A DNA stretch of 64,000 bases, from assembly GCF_946998835.1 (NCBI RefSeq), contig NZ_CAMQAZ010000014.1, positions 1 through 64,000 of the forward strand. Reading direction: 5' to 3'. Of this stretch, positions 15,579-24,321 are shown one piece after another (the first letter of the stretch is position 1; each line of letters starts with the position of its first letter). The position numbers and the translations under genes were made by a program. The stretch comes from an uncultured Corynebacterium sp. (GTDB lineage: Bacteria; Actinomycetota; Actinomycetes; Mycobacteriales; Mycobacteriaceae). Under the pieces are notes generated by a model. The model was not told the DNA's origin. It was given only the letters and a program-made list of their open reading frames with translations, and ran no database searches.

Positions 15579-16868
15579 GTGATTGCTTCGGATACCCCTG
15601 AAAACTCCACTAATTCCGCTTCTGATTCCGCTGCAGCGCGAACTGCCGCGCAGCATCCCGCGCATGCTGATGGCGTGCCGATTGTGTCGGTGATTGGCGA
15701 CGGTCAGCTGGCTCGCATGATGCAGACTGAGGCCATTGAGCTGGGACAGTCCATTCGTCTCCTCGCCGGTTCGCCGGGTGCCTCCGCAGCTCAGGTGTGC
15801 GCGGATGTCGTCATTGGCGACTACCACGTCTGGGAAGACGTTGAACGTGCCGTCGCCGGGGCGCAGGCAGTGACTTTCGACCACGAGCACGTTCCCACCG
15901 AATTCCTGAACCGCCTGACCGAGATGGGCTACTCCGTTCAGCCACAGCCGTCGGCGCTACTGTATGCGCAGGACAAGCTGCTGATGCGCCAGCGCCTGGA
16001 GGAACTGGGCGCTCCGGTTCCGGCCTACGCCGCTATCGATTCCGCCCAGGATGCCGAGGCATTCTTCGACCGCGTTGATGGCGCTGTCTGCTTGAAGGCC
16101 CGCCGCGGTGGTTACGACGGGCACGGAGTGTGGTTCCCGAAGGGCCGCGAGGATCTGAGCACGCTTGTCGACGAGCTGTTGGCCAAGGACGTGCCACTGA
16201 TGGCCGAGCGGAAGGTCGCGCTGGTTCGCGAGCTGTCGGCCATGTGCGCGCGCACGCCGTCGGGCGAGGTTAAGGCCTGGCCGGTCCTGGAATCCGTGCA
16301 GCGTGACGGCATCTGTGTTGAGGCAATCTGCCCGGCACCGGGGCTTTCCGACGAGCTTGCGAGCGCGGCCGAAAAGCTTAGTGTGACCATCGCTTCCGAG
16401 CTGGGCGTGACTGGTGCCCTGGCAGTCGAGCTGTTCGAGACCACCGATGCCGATGGCAACCCGGAGATCTACGTCAACGAGTTAGCTATGCGGCCACACA
16501 ATACTGGTCACTGGTCGCAGGACGGTTGCGAGACCAGCCAGTTTGAGCAACATATGCGTGCTGTGGCTGATATGCCGTTGGGCTCCACGCGACCGACTGC
16601 GCCGGTGACGGTGATGGTCAATACGCTCGGTGGCGAAGAGGCCTCCGATGTGCCAATCTCGCAGCGTTTTGCGGAGGTATGGCGCCGCTTCCCTTCGGTC
16701 AAGATTCACTGGTACGGCAAGGATTGGCGTCCGGGACGTAAGCTTGGCCACGTCAACCTGTGCGGTTATGACGCAAGCGAGGAAGGTATCGCGGAGACTC
16801 GCCGGATTGCCAACCTGGCTGCTGGCTATATCGTCGATGGCGCGTGGGCAGACGGTTACACCGCATAG
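15579..16868 (+). CDS. purK: 5-(carboxyamino)imidazole ribonucleotide synthase
   Basis: 429-aa ATP-grasp enzyme of purine synthesis: AIR plus bicarbonate plus ATP gives N5-CAIR. Motifs: VIGDGQLARMMQTEA near residue 30, TFDHEHVPTEFL, KARRGGYDGHGVW (lid) and VNELAMRPHNTGHWS at the metal site. The N-terminus carries about 25 residues of Ser/Ala-rich sequence before the domain. GTG 15579 lies seven bases after a perfect TACAAT -10 (15566-15571) with no ribosome-binding site, which supports a leaderless start at that codon. purE follows, and together they convert AIR to CAIR. Confidence 0.96.
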   Translation: MIASDTPENSTNSASDSAAARTAAQHPAHADGVPIVSVIGDGQLARMMQTEAIELGQSIRLLAGSPGASAAQVCADVVIGDYHVWEDVERAVAGAQAVTFDHEHVPTEFLNRLTEMGYSVQPQPSALLYAQDKLLMRQRLEELGAPVPAYAAIDSAQDAEAFFDRVDGAVCLKARRGGYDGHGVWFPKGREDLSTLVDELLAKDVPLMAERKVALVRELSAMCARTPSGEVKAWPVLESVQRDGICVEAICPAPGLSDELASAAEKLSVTIASELGVTGALAVELFETTDADGNPEIYVNELAMRPHNTGHWSQDGCETSQFEQHMRAVADMPLGSTRPTAPVTVMVNTLGGEEASDVPISQRFAEVWRRFPSVKIHWYGKDWRPGRKLGHVNLCGYDASEEGIAETRRIANLAAGYIVDGAWADGYTA

Positions 16869-16932
16869 GGGCTCGCGCTGTCAAAGAACTTGCGCTGTAT
16901 AAAAATTAGATTGCTATCTCAAGGAGACAACA

Positions 16933-17478
16933 TTGGCTGAAGCAAACCAGGTGGCAAGCCCGAAGCTGGCAAACGCAACCGGTCCGCTGGTCGGTCTGAT
17001 CATGGGGTCGGACTCGGATTGGCCGACCATGGAGCCGGCAGCTGAAGTCCTGGCTGAGTTCGGAATTCCGTTTGAGGTAGGCGTGGTCTCTGCGCACCGC
17101 ACTCCGGAACGCATGATTGATTACGCAAAGTCTGCCGCTGACAAGGGGCTGCGCTGCATTATCGCTGGTGCCGGTGGCGCGGCACACCTGCCGGGCATGG
17201 TTGCGTCTGCCACTCCGCTGCCGGTTATCGGCGTGCCACGTGCACTCGAGAACCTGGAGGGGGTCGACTCGCTGCTGTCAATTGTTCAGATGCCGGGCGG
17301 CGTTCCGGTGGCAACCGTCGGTGTGGGCGGCGCTAAGAACGCTGGCCTGCTGGCTGTGCGTATTCTCTCGGCTGGTTACCCGGAGCTCATTGTGGCGATG
17401 GAGAACTACCAGGCCAATATGCGGGATGAAGTCCTGGCAAAGGACGAGCGTCTGCGTAAGAAGCTGATGGGGGAGTAA
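16933..17478 (+). CDS. purE: N5-carboxyaminoimidazole ribonucleotide mutase
   Basis: 181-aa PurE that rearranges N5-CAIR to CAIR. It shows GLIMGSDSDWPTMEPAAEVL (phosphate and substrate loop), VVSAHRTPERM with the catalytic His, and IAGAGGAAHLPGMVA. The start is TTG 16933, decided by AAGGAG at 16921-16926, six bases upstream. It is downstream of purK with a 64-base gap, so probably one operon. A hairpin and a decayed repeat element follow. Confidence 0.96.
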   Translation: MAEANQVASPKLANATGPLVGLIMGSDSDWPTMEPAAEVLAEFGIPFEVGVVSAHRTPERMIDYAKSAADKGLRCIIAGAGGAAHLPGMVASATPLPVIGVPRALENLEGVDSLLSIVQMPGGVPVATVGVGGAKNAGLLAVRILSAGYPELIVAMENYQANMRDEVLAKDERLRKKLMGE

Positions 17479-17575
17479 GACATTCGCCCCCTCCCATCGG
17501 TGATGCGTACGTATGCATGCCGGTGCCAGCACAGGACATGGGGGGGAGGGGAAGAAATTGAACGAAAACTGGGCT

Positions 17576-17600
17576 CGGATAAGGTACGAATCCTTATCCG
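17576..17600 (+). other. hairpin downstream of purE
   Basis: CGGATAAGG / CCTTATCCG is a perfect 9-bp stem with a 7-base loop, about 100 bases after purE. It is followed by a run of G and not T, so it is not a standard terminator. Confidence 0.4.
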
Positions 17601-17602
17601 GG

Positions 17603-17887
17603 GGGGAGGAAGTGAAAAGTGTGTCTGATTCTCAAGATAGTGACTGGTCAGACTCCGTAAATCACGAGCTGCACATGTGGATACAGAGCTGCAGATGTGA
17701 AACTGTGTGAGTTTATGACACTTTCAGGCCATTTTTCGGGCCATTTTTGACATAAGCGAGGTCACTAACTTGCATTGCCCCACCACCAGCAGACATAAAC
17801 GCGGTCAGTGCCCCGCATTGAGCGGTAAGTAGAAAAATGTTCCCACCCGGCGACACGCTGGGCAGACACACTTTTGGCAACCACCCC
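17603..17887. mobile_element. decayed 285-bp relative of the MITE-like element
   Basis: The ends carry AAAAGTGTGTCTG (17615-17627) and its exact inverse (17863-17875), the inner part of the terminal repeat of the 9.9-kb element. The outer bases are degenerate and no target duplication is evident. The core 17686-17779 aligns without gaps to 10182-10275 with roughly 80 of 94 positions equal. The unit beginning GACATAANCGNGGTCA occurs at about 17748 and 17795 here and once in the other copy. It occupies most of the purE / glutamate-synthase-like intergenic region. Confidence 0.65.
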
Positions 17888-17918
17888 GAGTCACCCCGAG
17901 CCCCCGGATCACCCCGAA

Positions 17919-19529
17919 CTATCCGCGCATATGAACAGCCGGGTAGTGGAACGTGTCCGGGTCGGCGGTCTCCCAGGCCTCAGCCCAGTTGTGGAAGCGA
18001 GTGCCGGTGAGAAGCTCGCCCGGCTGCAGCCAGTTGTAAAGCTCCGCGTAGGACTCACCAACCTGCTCGCTTGTGCGGCGCAGCAGGTGGGACGGACCCA
18101 GCTCGGAGAAGCTATTCAGACCCATCGAGGCCAACAGGCTCGCTGCCTCCTTGACCGTCGCATTGTGGTAGTTGGCCACACGCTGGCCCTTATCGTCGAC
18201 GTCGAGGGCCTTCCACAGGCTCGGATCCTGGGTAGCCACACCCACCGGGCAGGTGTTGGTGTGGCACAGCTGAGACTGAATACAACCGGCGGCCATCATC
18301 ATGCCGCGGGCCGAGTTCACAAAGTCAGCGCCGATACACATGCGTTTAACAATGTCGAAGCCAGTAATGACCTTGCCGGACGCGCCGAGCTTAATTCGGT
18401 CACGCAGACCGGCACCGACGAGCGCATTGTGGACCAAAATCAGACCGTCGGTTAGCGGCAGGCCGACGCGGTCGGAGTATTCCAGCGGCGCGGCACCGGT
18501 GCCGCCTTCAGCGCCGTCGACGATGATGAAGTCCGGGGTGATGTTTTCCTCCAGCATGGCCTTGCACACGGCAAGGAACTCGAGCTGGGAGCCGACGCAC
18601 AGCTTGAAACCGACTGGCTTGCCACCGTTTAACTCACGCATGGTGCCCATGAAGCGGACGAGCTCACGCGGGGTGGAGTAGACGTGGTGGTACGGCGGGC
18701 TCATCACGCCCTTGCCAACTGGCACGTGGCGGGTGGCCGCAATCTCCTCATTGACCTTGTGGCCCGGCAGCATGCCGCCAAGACCCGGCTTTGCGCCCTG
18801 GCTAACCTTCAGATACGTTGCCTTGACCTGCGGAATCTTAGCCTTTTCGCGGAAGAGCTCCGGATCGAAATCGCCATCTTCGGTACGCGCTCCGAAGTAG
18901 CCGGAACCCAGCTGCCAGTAAATATCAGCGCCGTACTTCAAGTGGTATGGGCTGATAGCGCCCTCGCCGGTGTCCTGGACAAAGTTGCCCAGCTTTGCGC
19001 CCTTATTCATTGCCATCACGGCGTTTGGGGACAGCGAACCGAAACTCATGGCCGAGATGTTGAAGATCGACGCTGAGTATGGCTGGGTGCAGTCCGGACC
19101 GCCGATATCGATGCGCGGATCTTCGATGATATGCGGATTCGGAGCCATCGAGTGGCGCACGTACTCGTAGCCGGGGGCATTAATCTTGCGCTCAGTACCG
19201 AAGGACTTCTTAGAGGACAACCCCTTAGCGCGCTCGTAGACCACGGTACGGGTATCGCGGTCGAACGGGGCACCGTCGAAGTTGCGCTCGATGAAGTACT
19301 GCTGCATCTCAGGGCGAATGGTCTCACCCATGTAGCGCAGGTGGCCGATGACCGGGAAGTTCCGCAGGATGGAGTGCTTCTTTTGAAGCATGTCGTAGAT
19401 AGCCACAACATCCAGGAAGAGGATGAAGGCCATCAGGATCCACCACCACGGGCTCAAATCCCACACAGCCAGTGCGCCCAAGACATTGATAAGGGCGAGA
19501 ATCGCAAGAATATATGGTCGGGTAATCAC
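17919..19529 (-). CDS. FMN-binding glutamate synthase-like protein, membrane-anchored
   Basis: 536 aa. Two N-terminal hydrophobic helices (about residues 7-45) anchor a TIM-barrel domain homologous to the FMN/3Fe-4S synthase domain of GltB. Recognisable are ISAMSFGSLSPNAVMAMNKGA, IIVDGAEGGTGAAPLEYSD, and the cysteine cluster CIQSQLCHTNTCPVGVATQD that would hold an iron-sulfur cluster. The glutaminase domain of true GltB is absent, so this is a stand-alone oxidoreductase whose substrate is unknown; glutamate synthesis should not be assumed. It is the first gene of a leftward stretch and lies next to the decayed repeat element. Confidence 0.87.
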   Translation of the reverse strand: MITRPYILAILALINVLGALAVWDLSPWWWILMAFILFLDVVAIYDMLQKKHSILRNFPVIGHLRYMGETIRPEMQQYFIERNFDGAPFDRDTRTVVYERAKGLSSKKSFGTERKINAPGYEYVRHSMAPNPHIIEDPRIDIGGPDCTQPYSASIFNISAMSFGSLSPNAVMAMNKGAKLGNFVQDTGEGAISPYHLKYGADIYWQLGSGYFGARTEDGDFDPELFREKAKIPQVKATYLKVSQGAKPGLGGMLPGHKVNEEIAATRHVPVGKGVMSPPYHHVYSTPRELVRFMGTMRELNGGKPVGFKLCVGSQLEFLAVCKAMLEENITPDFIIVDGAEGGTGAAPLEYSDRVGLPLTDGLILVHNALVGAGLRDRIKLGASGKVITGFDIVKRMCIGADFVNSARGMMMAAGCIQSQLCHTNTCPVGVATQDPSLWKALDVDDKGQRVANYHNATVKEAASLLASMGLNSFSELGPSHLLRRTSEQVGESYAELYNWLQPGELLTGTRFHNWAEAWETADPDTFHYPAVHMRG

Positions 19530-19582
19530 GGTTTCCAGATTATCGCGCCGACCGAGACCACTTCTCCCCGGAGAGAATGCGA

Positions 19583-20308
19583 TTAAATCACACGGGCTTT
19601 CTCGGCAGCGGAAATAGCAGTGGCACGCTCGCTATCGCCCCCGCGCATGACGACGGCGGCACCTCCACGAACCCAAGCCGACAGCACATTACGTGACCAT
19701 TTGTCTGGACTGACCTGCGAAGAATCGGAATCCAGCCAGCCGTCTGAGACAATGCGGGAACCGGGTGTGAGCTGCATCTCCTCGGCGTAGTCGCTAGCTG
19801 ATGAAAGCAGTTCAGCAGCGGACTTCTCCCCAATTACGGGGGCTTCGTCAGAGTCCGGTCCTGCACCCAAATATGCATCCGGGTGGAAACGGACTTCCGG
19901 ACCGAAGTCGATTACACCGGGGGGAATGTCATCGCCACATTCCACGACACCGCGGCCAAAGGGATCGTCTGTAAGCACGGCGATGTAGGCATCTGGGAAC
20001 TTCTCCTCCCACGTGCTGACGTTAGCGACGGTGGTGAATACGACGAGTGGCTCTTCGTCGCTAACGGTGACGCCAGCGCGCTCGCAGCCGAGAATGATGC
20101 AGGCGGACTGCCAAATCAGCGGCAGGTCAATCCACGCTTGATCCCCGGCGACGAGATCGAACTCATCGTGCAACATGTTGGCAATCTTGCAGGCCCAGTT
20201 ATCCAGGGTTTGTGCCGACAGGTCGGTACGACCGCCAGTAGTTTCGTCATAACAGGTCAAACGAGGCACGGATGGGTCGGCCTCGAGAAGTGTCTTCAGA
20301 ATCTCCAC
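19583..20308 (-). CDS. TIGR03089 family protein
   Basis: About 241 aa. The N-terminus VEILKTLLEADPSVPRLTCYDETTG resembles the start of acyl-CoA synthetase-like (AMP-binding) proteins but the catalytic C-terminal region is missing; this matches the actinobacterial TIGR03089 family of unknown function. GTG 20308 is chosen because family members begin at this point. A GTG at 20362, directly after the stop of the upstream gene, would add 18 residues without homology. It lies downstream of the AEC transporter gene and may be co-transcribed with it. Confidence 0.75.
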   Translation of the reverse strand: MEILKTLLEADPSVPRLTCYDETTGGRTDLSAQTLDNWACKIANMLHDEFDLVAGDQAWIDLPLIWQSACIILGCERAGVTVSDEEPLVVFTTVANVSTWEEKFPDAYIAVLTDDPFGRGVVECGDDIPPGVIDFGPEVRFHPDAYLGAGPDSDEAPVIGEKSAAELLSSASDYAEEMQLTPGSRIVSDGWLDSDSSQVSPDKWSRNVLSAWVRGGAAVVMRGGDSERATAISAAEKARVI

Positions 20309-20362
20309 GTCTCCAAGGGTAACGAGAATTGCGCAATGCCGTCGGTGCGAAGGGCCAGCCAC

Positions 20363-21298
20363 TTAGCTCAGTAGGAGGGTGAACAACAGGATCGTCGGCA
20401 AGCAGGCGATCGTTGTAATCACGCCACAGTCGCGCGCCTGTTCAAGGTTCCGGCCGAAGCGGGAAGCGAAGGTGTAGACATTCTGAGCGGTCGGCAGGCC
20501 GGCGATAATCACCGCGGCCAGCAGTGCATGTCCACTGAGACCGAAGACGAAATGGCCGAACAACAGCGCGAGCGCGGGGTGGAGGAAGAGCTTCAGCACA
20601 GAGGCCACCGCGACAGCGCGACGAGGGGAGCGGCCCGCTTCCATGAACGGCATGCCATGCAGGCTGATACCGAAAGCCAGAAGCGCCATCGGTACCGCTG
20701 CCTGTCCCAGCAGGCCAACTGGATGCGCGACGAATTGTGGTACTTCAATTGCGAAGGCGTTAATCGCAAGCCCCACCATCGCAGCCAGAAAGATAGGGTT
20801 CTTCAGCGGCGCCATGATAACATTGCGCGGCCGAAAGCGACCCCGATTAGTGAGGATTTCCAGCACGGCCATAGAGGCAGGTGCATAGAAGGCAATTTGA
20901 AAGATGAGGGCCGGGACGACGGCGGTAGCGTCGTGAAGCACGGCGACAGCGATGGGAACGCCGAGATTAGCGACGTTGTTGTAACTCGACGACATCGCGC
21001 CGACTACCGCATCGGCACCGCGTTGCTTGAACACGGGCGCCACGAAAATCCGGTAGATTGCCGCCGTGGTCAGTGCAGACAGCGCCGCGACGCCAAACGC
21101 CGAACCGAAGATGTTCGCCGAGTCTGCCGTCGCGAGCGTGTGCGCGAGCATGCACGGCATCGCAATCCAGAACACGACCATGTTCAGGGTAAAAGATGCC
21201 CGCTTATCGACGATCTCACTGCGCCCAAACAGCCAACCAACAATGATCAGTACTGCGACGGAACCAAAGCCGGTGAATATTTCGGTGAGAGCGGGCAT
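20363..21298 (-). CDS. AEC family (auxin efflux carrier-like) transporter
   Basis: 311-aa membrane protein with about ten helices in two five-helix repeats. It begins with FGSVAVLIIVGWLFGRSEIVD and contains NNVANLGVPIAVAVL and GLPTAQNVYTFASRF, typical AEC half-repeat motifs. Family members export or import organic anions such as malate; the substrate is unknown here. It shares a terminator region with rpsR upstream and is followed at once by the TIGR03089 gene. Confidence 0.88.
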   Translation of the reverse strand: MPALTEIFTGFGSVAVLIIVGWLFGRSEIVDKRASFTLNMVVFWIAMPCMLAHTLATADSANIFGSAFGVAALSALTTAAIYRIFVAPVFKQRGADAVVGAMSSSYNNVANLGVPIAVAVLHDATAVVPALIFQIAFYAPASMAVLEILTNRGRFRPRNVIMAPLKNPIFLAAMVGLAINAFAIEVPQFVAHPVGLLGQAAVPMALLAFGISLHGMPFMEAGRSPRRAVAVASVLKLFLHPALALLFGHFVFGLSGHALLAAVIIAGLPTAQNVYTFASRFGRNLEQARDCGVITTIACLPTILLFTLLLS

Positions 21299-21320
21299 AA
21301 GTGCATATTCTAGACAATAA

Positions 21321-21370
21321 AAAACGGACCCAATCCAATCCCCTCGGTGGGGAAGGACTGGGTCCGTTTT
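21321..21370. terminator. terminator of the rpmB-rpmG-rpsN-rpsR operon
   Basis: AAAACGGACCCA (21321-21332) pairs perfectly with TGGGTCCGTTTT (21359-21370), enclosing a smaller hairpin. It gives T-runs on both strands and lies about 95 bases after rpsR. Confidence 0.88.
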
Positions 21371-21463
21371 ACGCTGTTATCGCATGTATCGTCATGCGGC
21401 CAGCGCGTAAATTAGGCCTTTCGGCGGGTATTCGAATGATCGGCTCCCGCCGACCAGCCATCT

Positions 21464-21715
21464 TTAGCGGCTGGTGAACGGCAGGAGTGCCATCTCGCGG
21501 GCGTTCTTCACAGCGGTAGCGACCTGGCGCTGCTGCTGCGGAGTCAGACCGGTGACGCGGCGGGAACGAATCTTGCCACGGTCAGAGATGAACTGGCGGA
21601 GCAGGTTAATGTCCTTGTAATCAACCTTCTCAACGCCTGCGGCCTTGAGCGGGTTCTTCTTCGGGCGGCGGGACTGCTCCATCCGCGCCTTCTTGTTAGA
21701 GTGATTGCGCTTCAT
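21464..21715 (-). CDS. rpsR: 30S ribosomal protein S18
   Basis: 83 aa, with the conserved KNPLKAAGVEKVDYKDINLLRQFISDRGKIRSRRVTG core. It has no cysteine, so it is the zinc-independent (C-minus) form. It is the last gene of the rpmB-rpmG-rpsN-rpsR operon, which in actinobacteria is often an alternative set made under zinc shortage. Confidence 0.96.
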   Translation of the reverse strand: MKRNHSNKKARMEQSRRPKKNPLKAAGVEKVDYKDINLLRQFISDRGKIRSRRVTGLTPQQQRQVATAVKNAREMALLPFTSR

Positions 21716-21729
21716 TGGTGCTCCTCGAC

Positions 21730-22035
21730 TTACCAGCTGGACTTACGGACGCCCGGGAGTTCGCCACGGTGGGCCATCTCACGAACGCGGACACGGGACA
21801 GACCGAACTTGCGGAGGTAGCCACGCGGGCGACCATCTGCAGCGTCACGGTTGCGAACGCGAATCGGGGACGCGTCACGCGGCTGACGGTTCAGCTCGTA
21901 CTGTGCGTCCATGCGCTCTTCGTCAGTGGAGTTCGGGGACTTGATGATGCGCTTCAGCTCAGCGCGACGTTCTGCATAACGAGCGACGATTTCCTTGCGC
22001 TGCTCGTTCTTGGCAATCTTGGACTTCTTAGCCAT
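21730..22035 (-). CDS. rpsN: 30S ribosomal protein S14, zinc-independent long form
   Basis: 101 aa, starting MAKKSKIAKNEQRKEIVARY and ending FGLSRVRVREMAHRGELPGVRKSSW. The long form without CXXC motifs does not bind zinc. It lies 14 bases before rpsR and three bases after rpmG. Confidence 0.96.
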   Translation of the reverse strand: MAKKSKIAKNEQRKEIVARYAERRAELKRIIKSPNSTDEERMDAQYELNRQPRDASPIRVRNRDAADGRPRGYLRKFGLSRVRVREMAHRGELPGVRKSSW

Positions 22036-22038
22036 GAA

Positions 22039-22203
22039 TTAGCGCTCCTCGCGGAATTCGACGTGCTTGCGGACTACCGGATCGTACTTCTTAATGGTGA
22101 TACGGTCCGGGGTATTGCGCTTGTTCTTACGGGTCACGTAGGTGTAACCGGTGCCCGCAGTGGACTTCAGCTTGATGATTGGACGAATGTCATTACGTGC
22201 CAT
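22039..22203 (-). CDS. rpmG: 50S ribosomal protein L33, zinc-independent form
   Basis: 54-aa protein read from the sequence: starts MARNDIRPIIKLKSTAGTGY and ends KKYDPVVRKHVEFREER. The four zinc cysteines of C-plus L33 are absent. It lies three bases from each neighbour, so the four genes form one operon. Confidence 0.96.
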   Translation of the reverse strand: MARNDIRPIIKLKSTAGTGYTYVTRKNKRNTPDRITIKKYDPVVRKHVEFREER

Positions 22204-22206
22204 TTT

Positions 22207-22443
22207 TTAGATCTTCTCCCCACGTGCACGAATCTGAGCAACAACAGCTTCGATACCGTACTTGTCGATGGTCTTCAGACCCTTCGGGGACACATTCAGA
22301 GTGATGTGACGCCCCTCAGAGGCGAGGTAGAACTTCTTACGCTGCACGTTGGGGTTCCAACGGCGCGACGTGCGCCGGTGGGAGTGGGACACGGTCTTGC
22401 CGAAAGACGGCTTGCGTCCCGTAACCTGGCAAATCGCCGACAT
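22207..22443 (-). CDS. rpmB: 50S ribosomal protein L28
   Basis: 78 aa, MSAICQVTGRKPSFGKTVSH then RRWNPNVQRKKFYLA. ATG 22443 is chosen by homology and the AAGGA upstream; the longer frame to 22506 is unsupported. Only one cysteine is present, so the zinc site of C-plus L28 is incomplete. It is the first gene of the leftward ribosomal operon and divergent from rpmE2. Confidence 0.95.
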   Translation of the reverse strand: MSAICQVTGRKPSFGKTVSHSHRRTSRRWNPNVQRKKFYLASEGRHITLNVSPKGLKTIDKYGIEAVVAQIRARGEKI

Positions 22444-22947
22444 AGGGATTCCTTTGCTTCCTTGCCGCCCAATGCCGACATCATTGGTGCGCCACGCCGA
22501 AATCATTGAAGTGCCGAGAATTTCACCTGGCCTTTTCCGGGGCGCTGCCCATTGACATTCGACGCTGAGCGCGTAAACGAATAACTAGACAACAGCGAGA
22601 GAACAGTTTACACACGACTTGTGCGATAACCTAATCGCTGCTCCACTGCGGTTTTGAGGCGGGTTTCTAGGCGGGGCTTTAGGAGTCGTTTTCTCAGCGC
22701 CGGGCTCTAAGGTTTAGCTTTTCTCTGCGGTGGCTGCTGATCTGTCCGGTGTGGCGCGCCCGCAGTGTTTTTTAATTTTCGGGCATGAGCCTGTAATATT
22801 CCATCGAGTGTCACATGCCGGTTTGTAGAGATATTGACCAGGTGCGTGTCATTGTAAGTCGTATTCGTACCCAACTCAGGCACGATTCATCCGCTGTTAG
22901 CTGGGTGAAAGCGACCTGAAGTTCAATCCTGAGGGAAACGAGAATTA
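22444..22947. promoter_or_regulatory. divergent regulatory region, rpmB / rpmE2
   Basis: About 500 bases without a gene separate two outward-facing sets of cysteine-poor ribosomal protein genes. A TGTAATAT -10-like element lies near 22790 for the rightward set. A Zur operator would be expected here from known biology, but I could not identify a convincing AT-rich palindrome by eye. Confidence 0.45.
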
Positions 22948-23214
22948 ATGAAGAAGGACATCCATCCTGATTACCACCCGGTGGTATTCAAGGACGCAAG
23001 CACGGGTCACTCTTTCCTTACCCGTTCCACCGCCACCTCCGACCGCACTGTCGAGTGGGAAGACGGTAACGAGTACCCGCTGATCGTCGTCGACGTCACC
23101 AGCGAGTCGCACCCGTTCTGGACCGGTGCTCAGCGTGTCATGGACACCGCTGGTCGCGTCGAGAAGTTCCAGCGTCGTTACGGTAACCGCATTCGCCGCG
23201 CGAAGAAGAACTAA
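22948..23214 (+). CDS. rpmE2: 50S ribosomal protein L31 type B
   Basis: 88 aa, MKKDIHPDYHPVVFKD then SHPFWTGAQRVMDTAGRVEKF, the type B signature. No cysteines, so zinc-free. It is 21 bases upstream of rpmF, forming a two-gene unit opposite the rpmB operon. Confidence 0.96.
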   Translation: MKKDIHPDYHPVVFKDASTGHSFLTRSTATSDRTVEWEDGNEYPLIVVDVTSESHPFWTGAQRVMDTAGRVEKFQRRYGNRIRRAKKN

Positions 23215-23235
23215 GAATAGGAGGGGAATAAGAAA

Positions 23236-23409
23236 ATGGCAGTACCAAAGCGTCGCATGTCGCGTGCTAACACCCGCGCTCGCCGTTCCCAGTGGAAGAG
23301 CAACAACGTCGCTCTCCAGGAAGTCAAGGTCAACGGCCGCGTCTACAACGTTCCTCGTCGCATCGCCAAGGCCGTCCAGCTCGGTCTGGTTGATGTCGAG
23401 AAGTTCTAA
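23236..23409 (+). CDS. rpmF: 50S ribosomal protein L32
   Basis: 57 aa, read from the sequence: MAVPKRRMSRANTRARRSQW to LVDVEKF. The zinc cysteines of C-plus L32 are absent. A GAGGGG ribosome-binding site lies about ten bases upstream. A very strong terminator follows at 23489-23537. Confidence 0.96.
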   Translation: MAVPKRRMSRANTRARRSQWKSNNVALQEVKVNGRVYNVPRRIAKAVQLGLVDVEKF

Positions 23410-23488
23410 CGCGCATCTTTACCGATGCTGACAACGTTCCTCGCGCACAGCGTGTTTAGTATGTAAGGAACGATTGATAAAGAGCTTT

Positions 23489-23537
23489 CAAAAACCTCAC
23501 CCCATCGCCAAGTGACGGCGATGGGGTGAGGTTTTTG
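23489..23537 (+). terminator. strong terminator of rpmE2-rpmF
   Basis: A perfect 21-bp stem (23489-23509 with 23517-23537) around a 7-base loop; the 3' arm ends in TTTTTG. It is the strongest hairpin in the window and separates rpmF from mprA. Confidence 0.92.
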
Positions 23538-23628
23538 AGTCCTATGTCCAGATTTAATACGAGCTCTCTCACGAAGAATCTGTGCCACATTTACACTCGC
23601 CTTATATTTTCAAGGCACAATAGTCAGT

Positions 23629-24321
23629 ATGAAGATTTTGGTAGTTGATGACGATCAGGCTGTGCGCGAGGCGTTGCGGCGTTCGTTGACATTTAATGGC
23701 TACACGGTAGAGCTGGCCGAAGATGGCGCAGAGGCCTTGGAAAAGATTGCTAAGGACCGCCCTGACTTGGCCATTCTGGATGTCATGATGCCGAAGCTCG
23801 ACGGCCTGGATGTTTGCCGTCGGCTGCGCAGTGAAGGCGATGATCTGCCGGTCATGATGTTGACTGCTCGCGATTCGGTCTCTGAACGCGTTGCCGGGCT
23901 TGATGCCGGTGCGGATGACTACCTTCCCAAGCCTTTCGCATTGGAAGAGCTGCTTGCTCGTGTGCGCTCGCTGCTACGTCGCTCCGCGTTGGAAGTGCCG
24001 GCAGCGGAGGATGCCGCAACTCTGCAGTTTGAAGATCTCTCCTTGGATCCGGAAACCCGTGAGGTGTTCCGCGGCGAGCGTCGGATTAGTCTCACTCGGA
24101 CAGAGTTCGCACTGCTGGAATTGTTAATGAGCAACCCGCGTCGCGTGCTGTCCCGCACTGCCATTTTGGAGGATGTCTGGGGCTATGATTTCCCGACGTC
24201 CGGCAACGCGCTAGAGGTCTACATCGGCTACCTGCGTCGTAAGACGGAGGCAGAGGGAGAACCTCGTCTGATTCACACGGTCCGTGGTGTCGGTTATGTG
24301 ATGCGGGAGACCGCCCCGTGA
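23629..24321 (+). CDS. mprA: OmpR-family response regulator, MprA-like
   Basis: 230 aa. Receiver domain with acidic pocket VVDDDQ, phospho-acceptor Asp51 in LAILDVMMPKLDG, and Lys in PKPF; C-terminal winged helix with RTEFALLELLMSNPRRVLSR and VYIGYLRRKTEA. It is coupled to the sensor gene by a GTGA overlap. With mprB and htrA downstream it forms the actinobacterial envelope-stress module. A CACAAT hexamer seven bases before the ATG may give a leaderless message. Confidence 0.94.
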   Translation: MKILVVDDDQAVREALRRSLTFNGYTVELAEDGAEALEKIAKDRPDLAILDVMMPKLDGLDVCRRLRSEGDDLPVMMLTARDSVSERVAGLDAGADDYLPKPFALEELLARVRSLLRRSALEVPAAEDAATLQFEDLSLDPETREVFRGERRISLTRTEFALLELLMSNPRRVLSRTAILEDVWGYDFPTSGNALEVYIGYLRRKTEAEGEPRLIHTVRGVGYVMRETAP

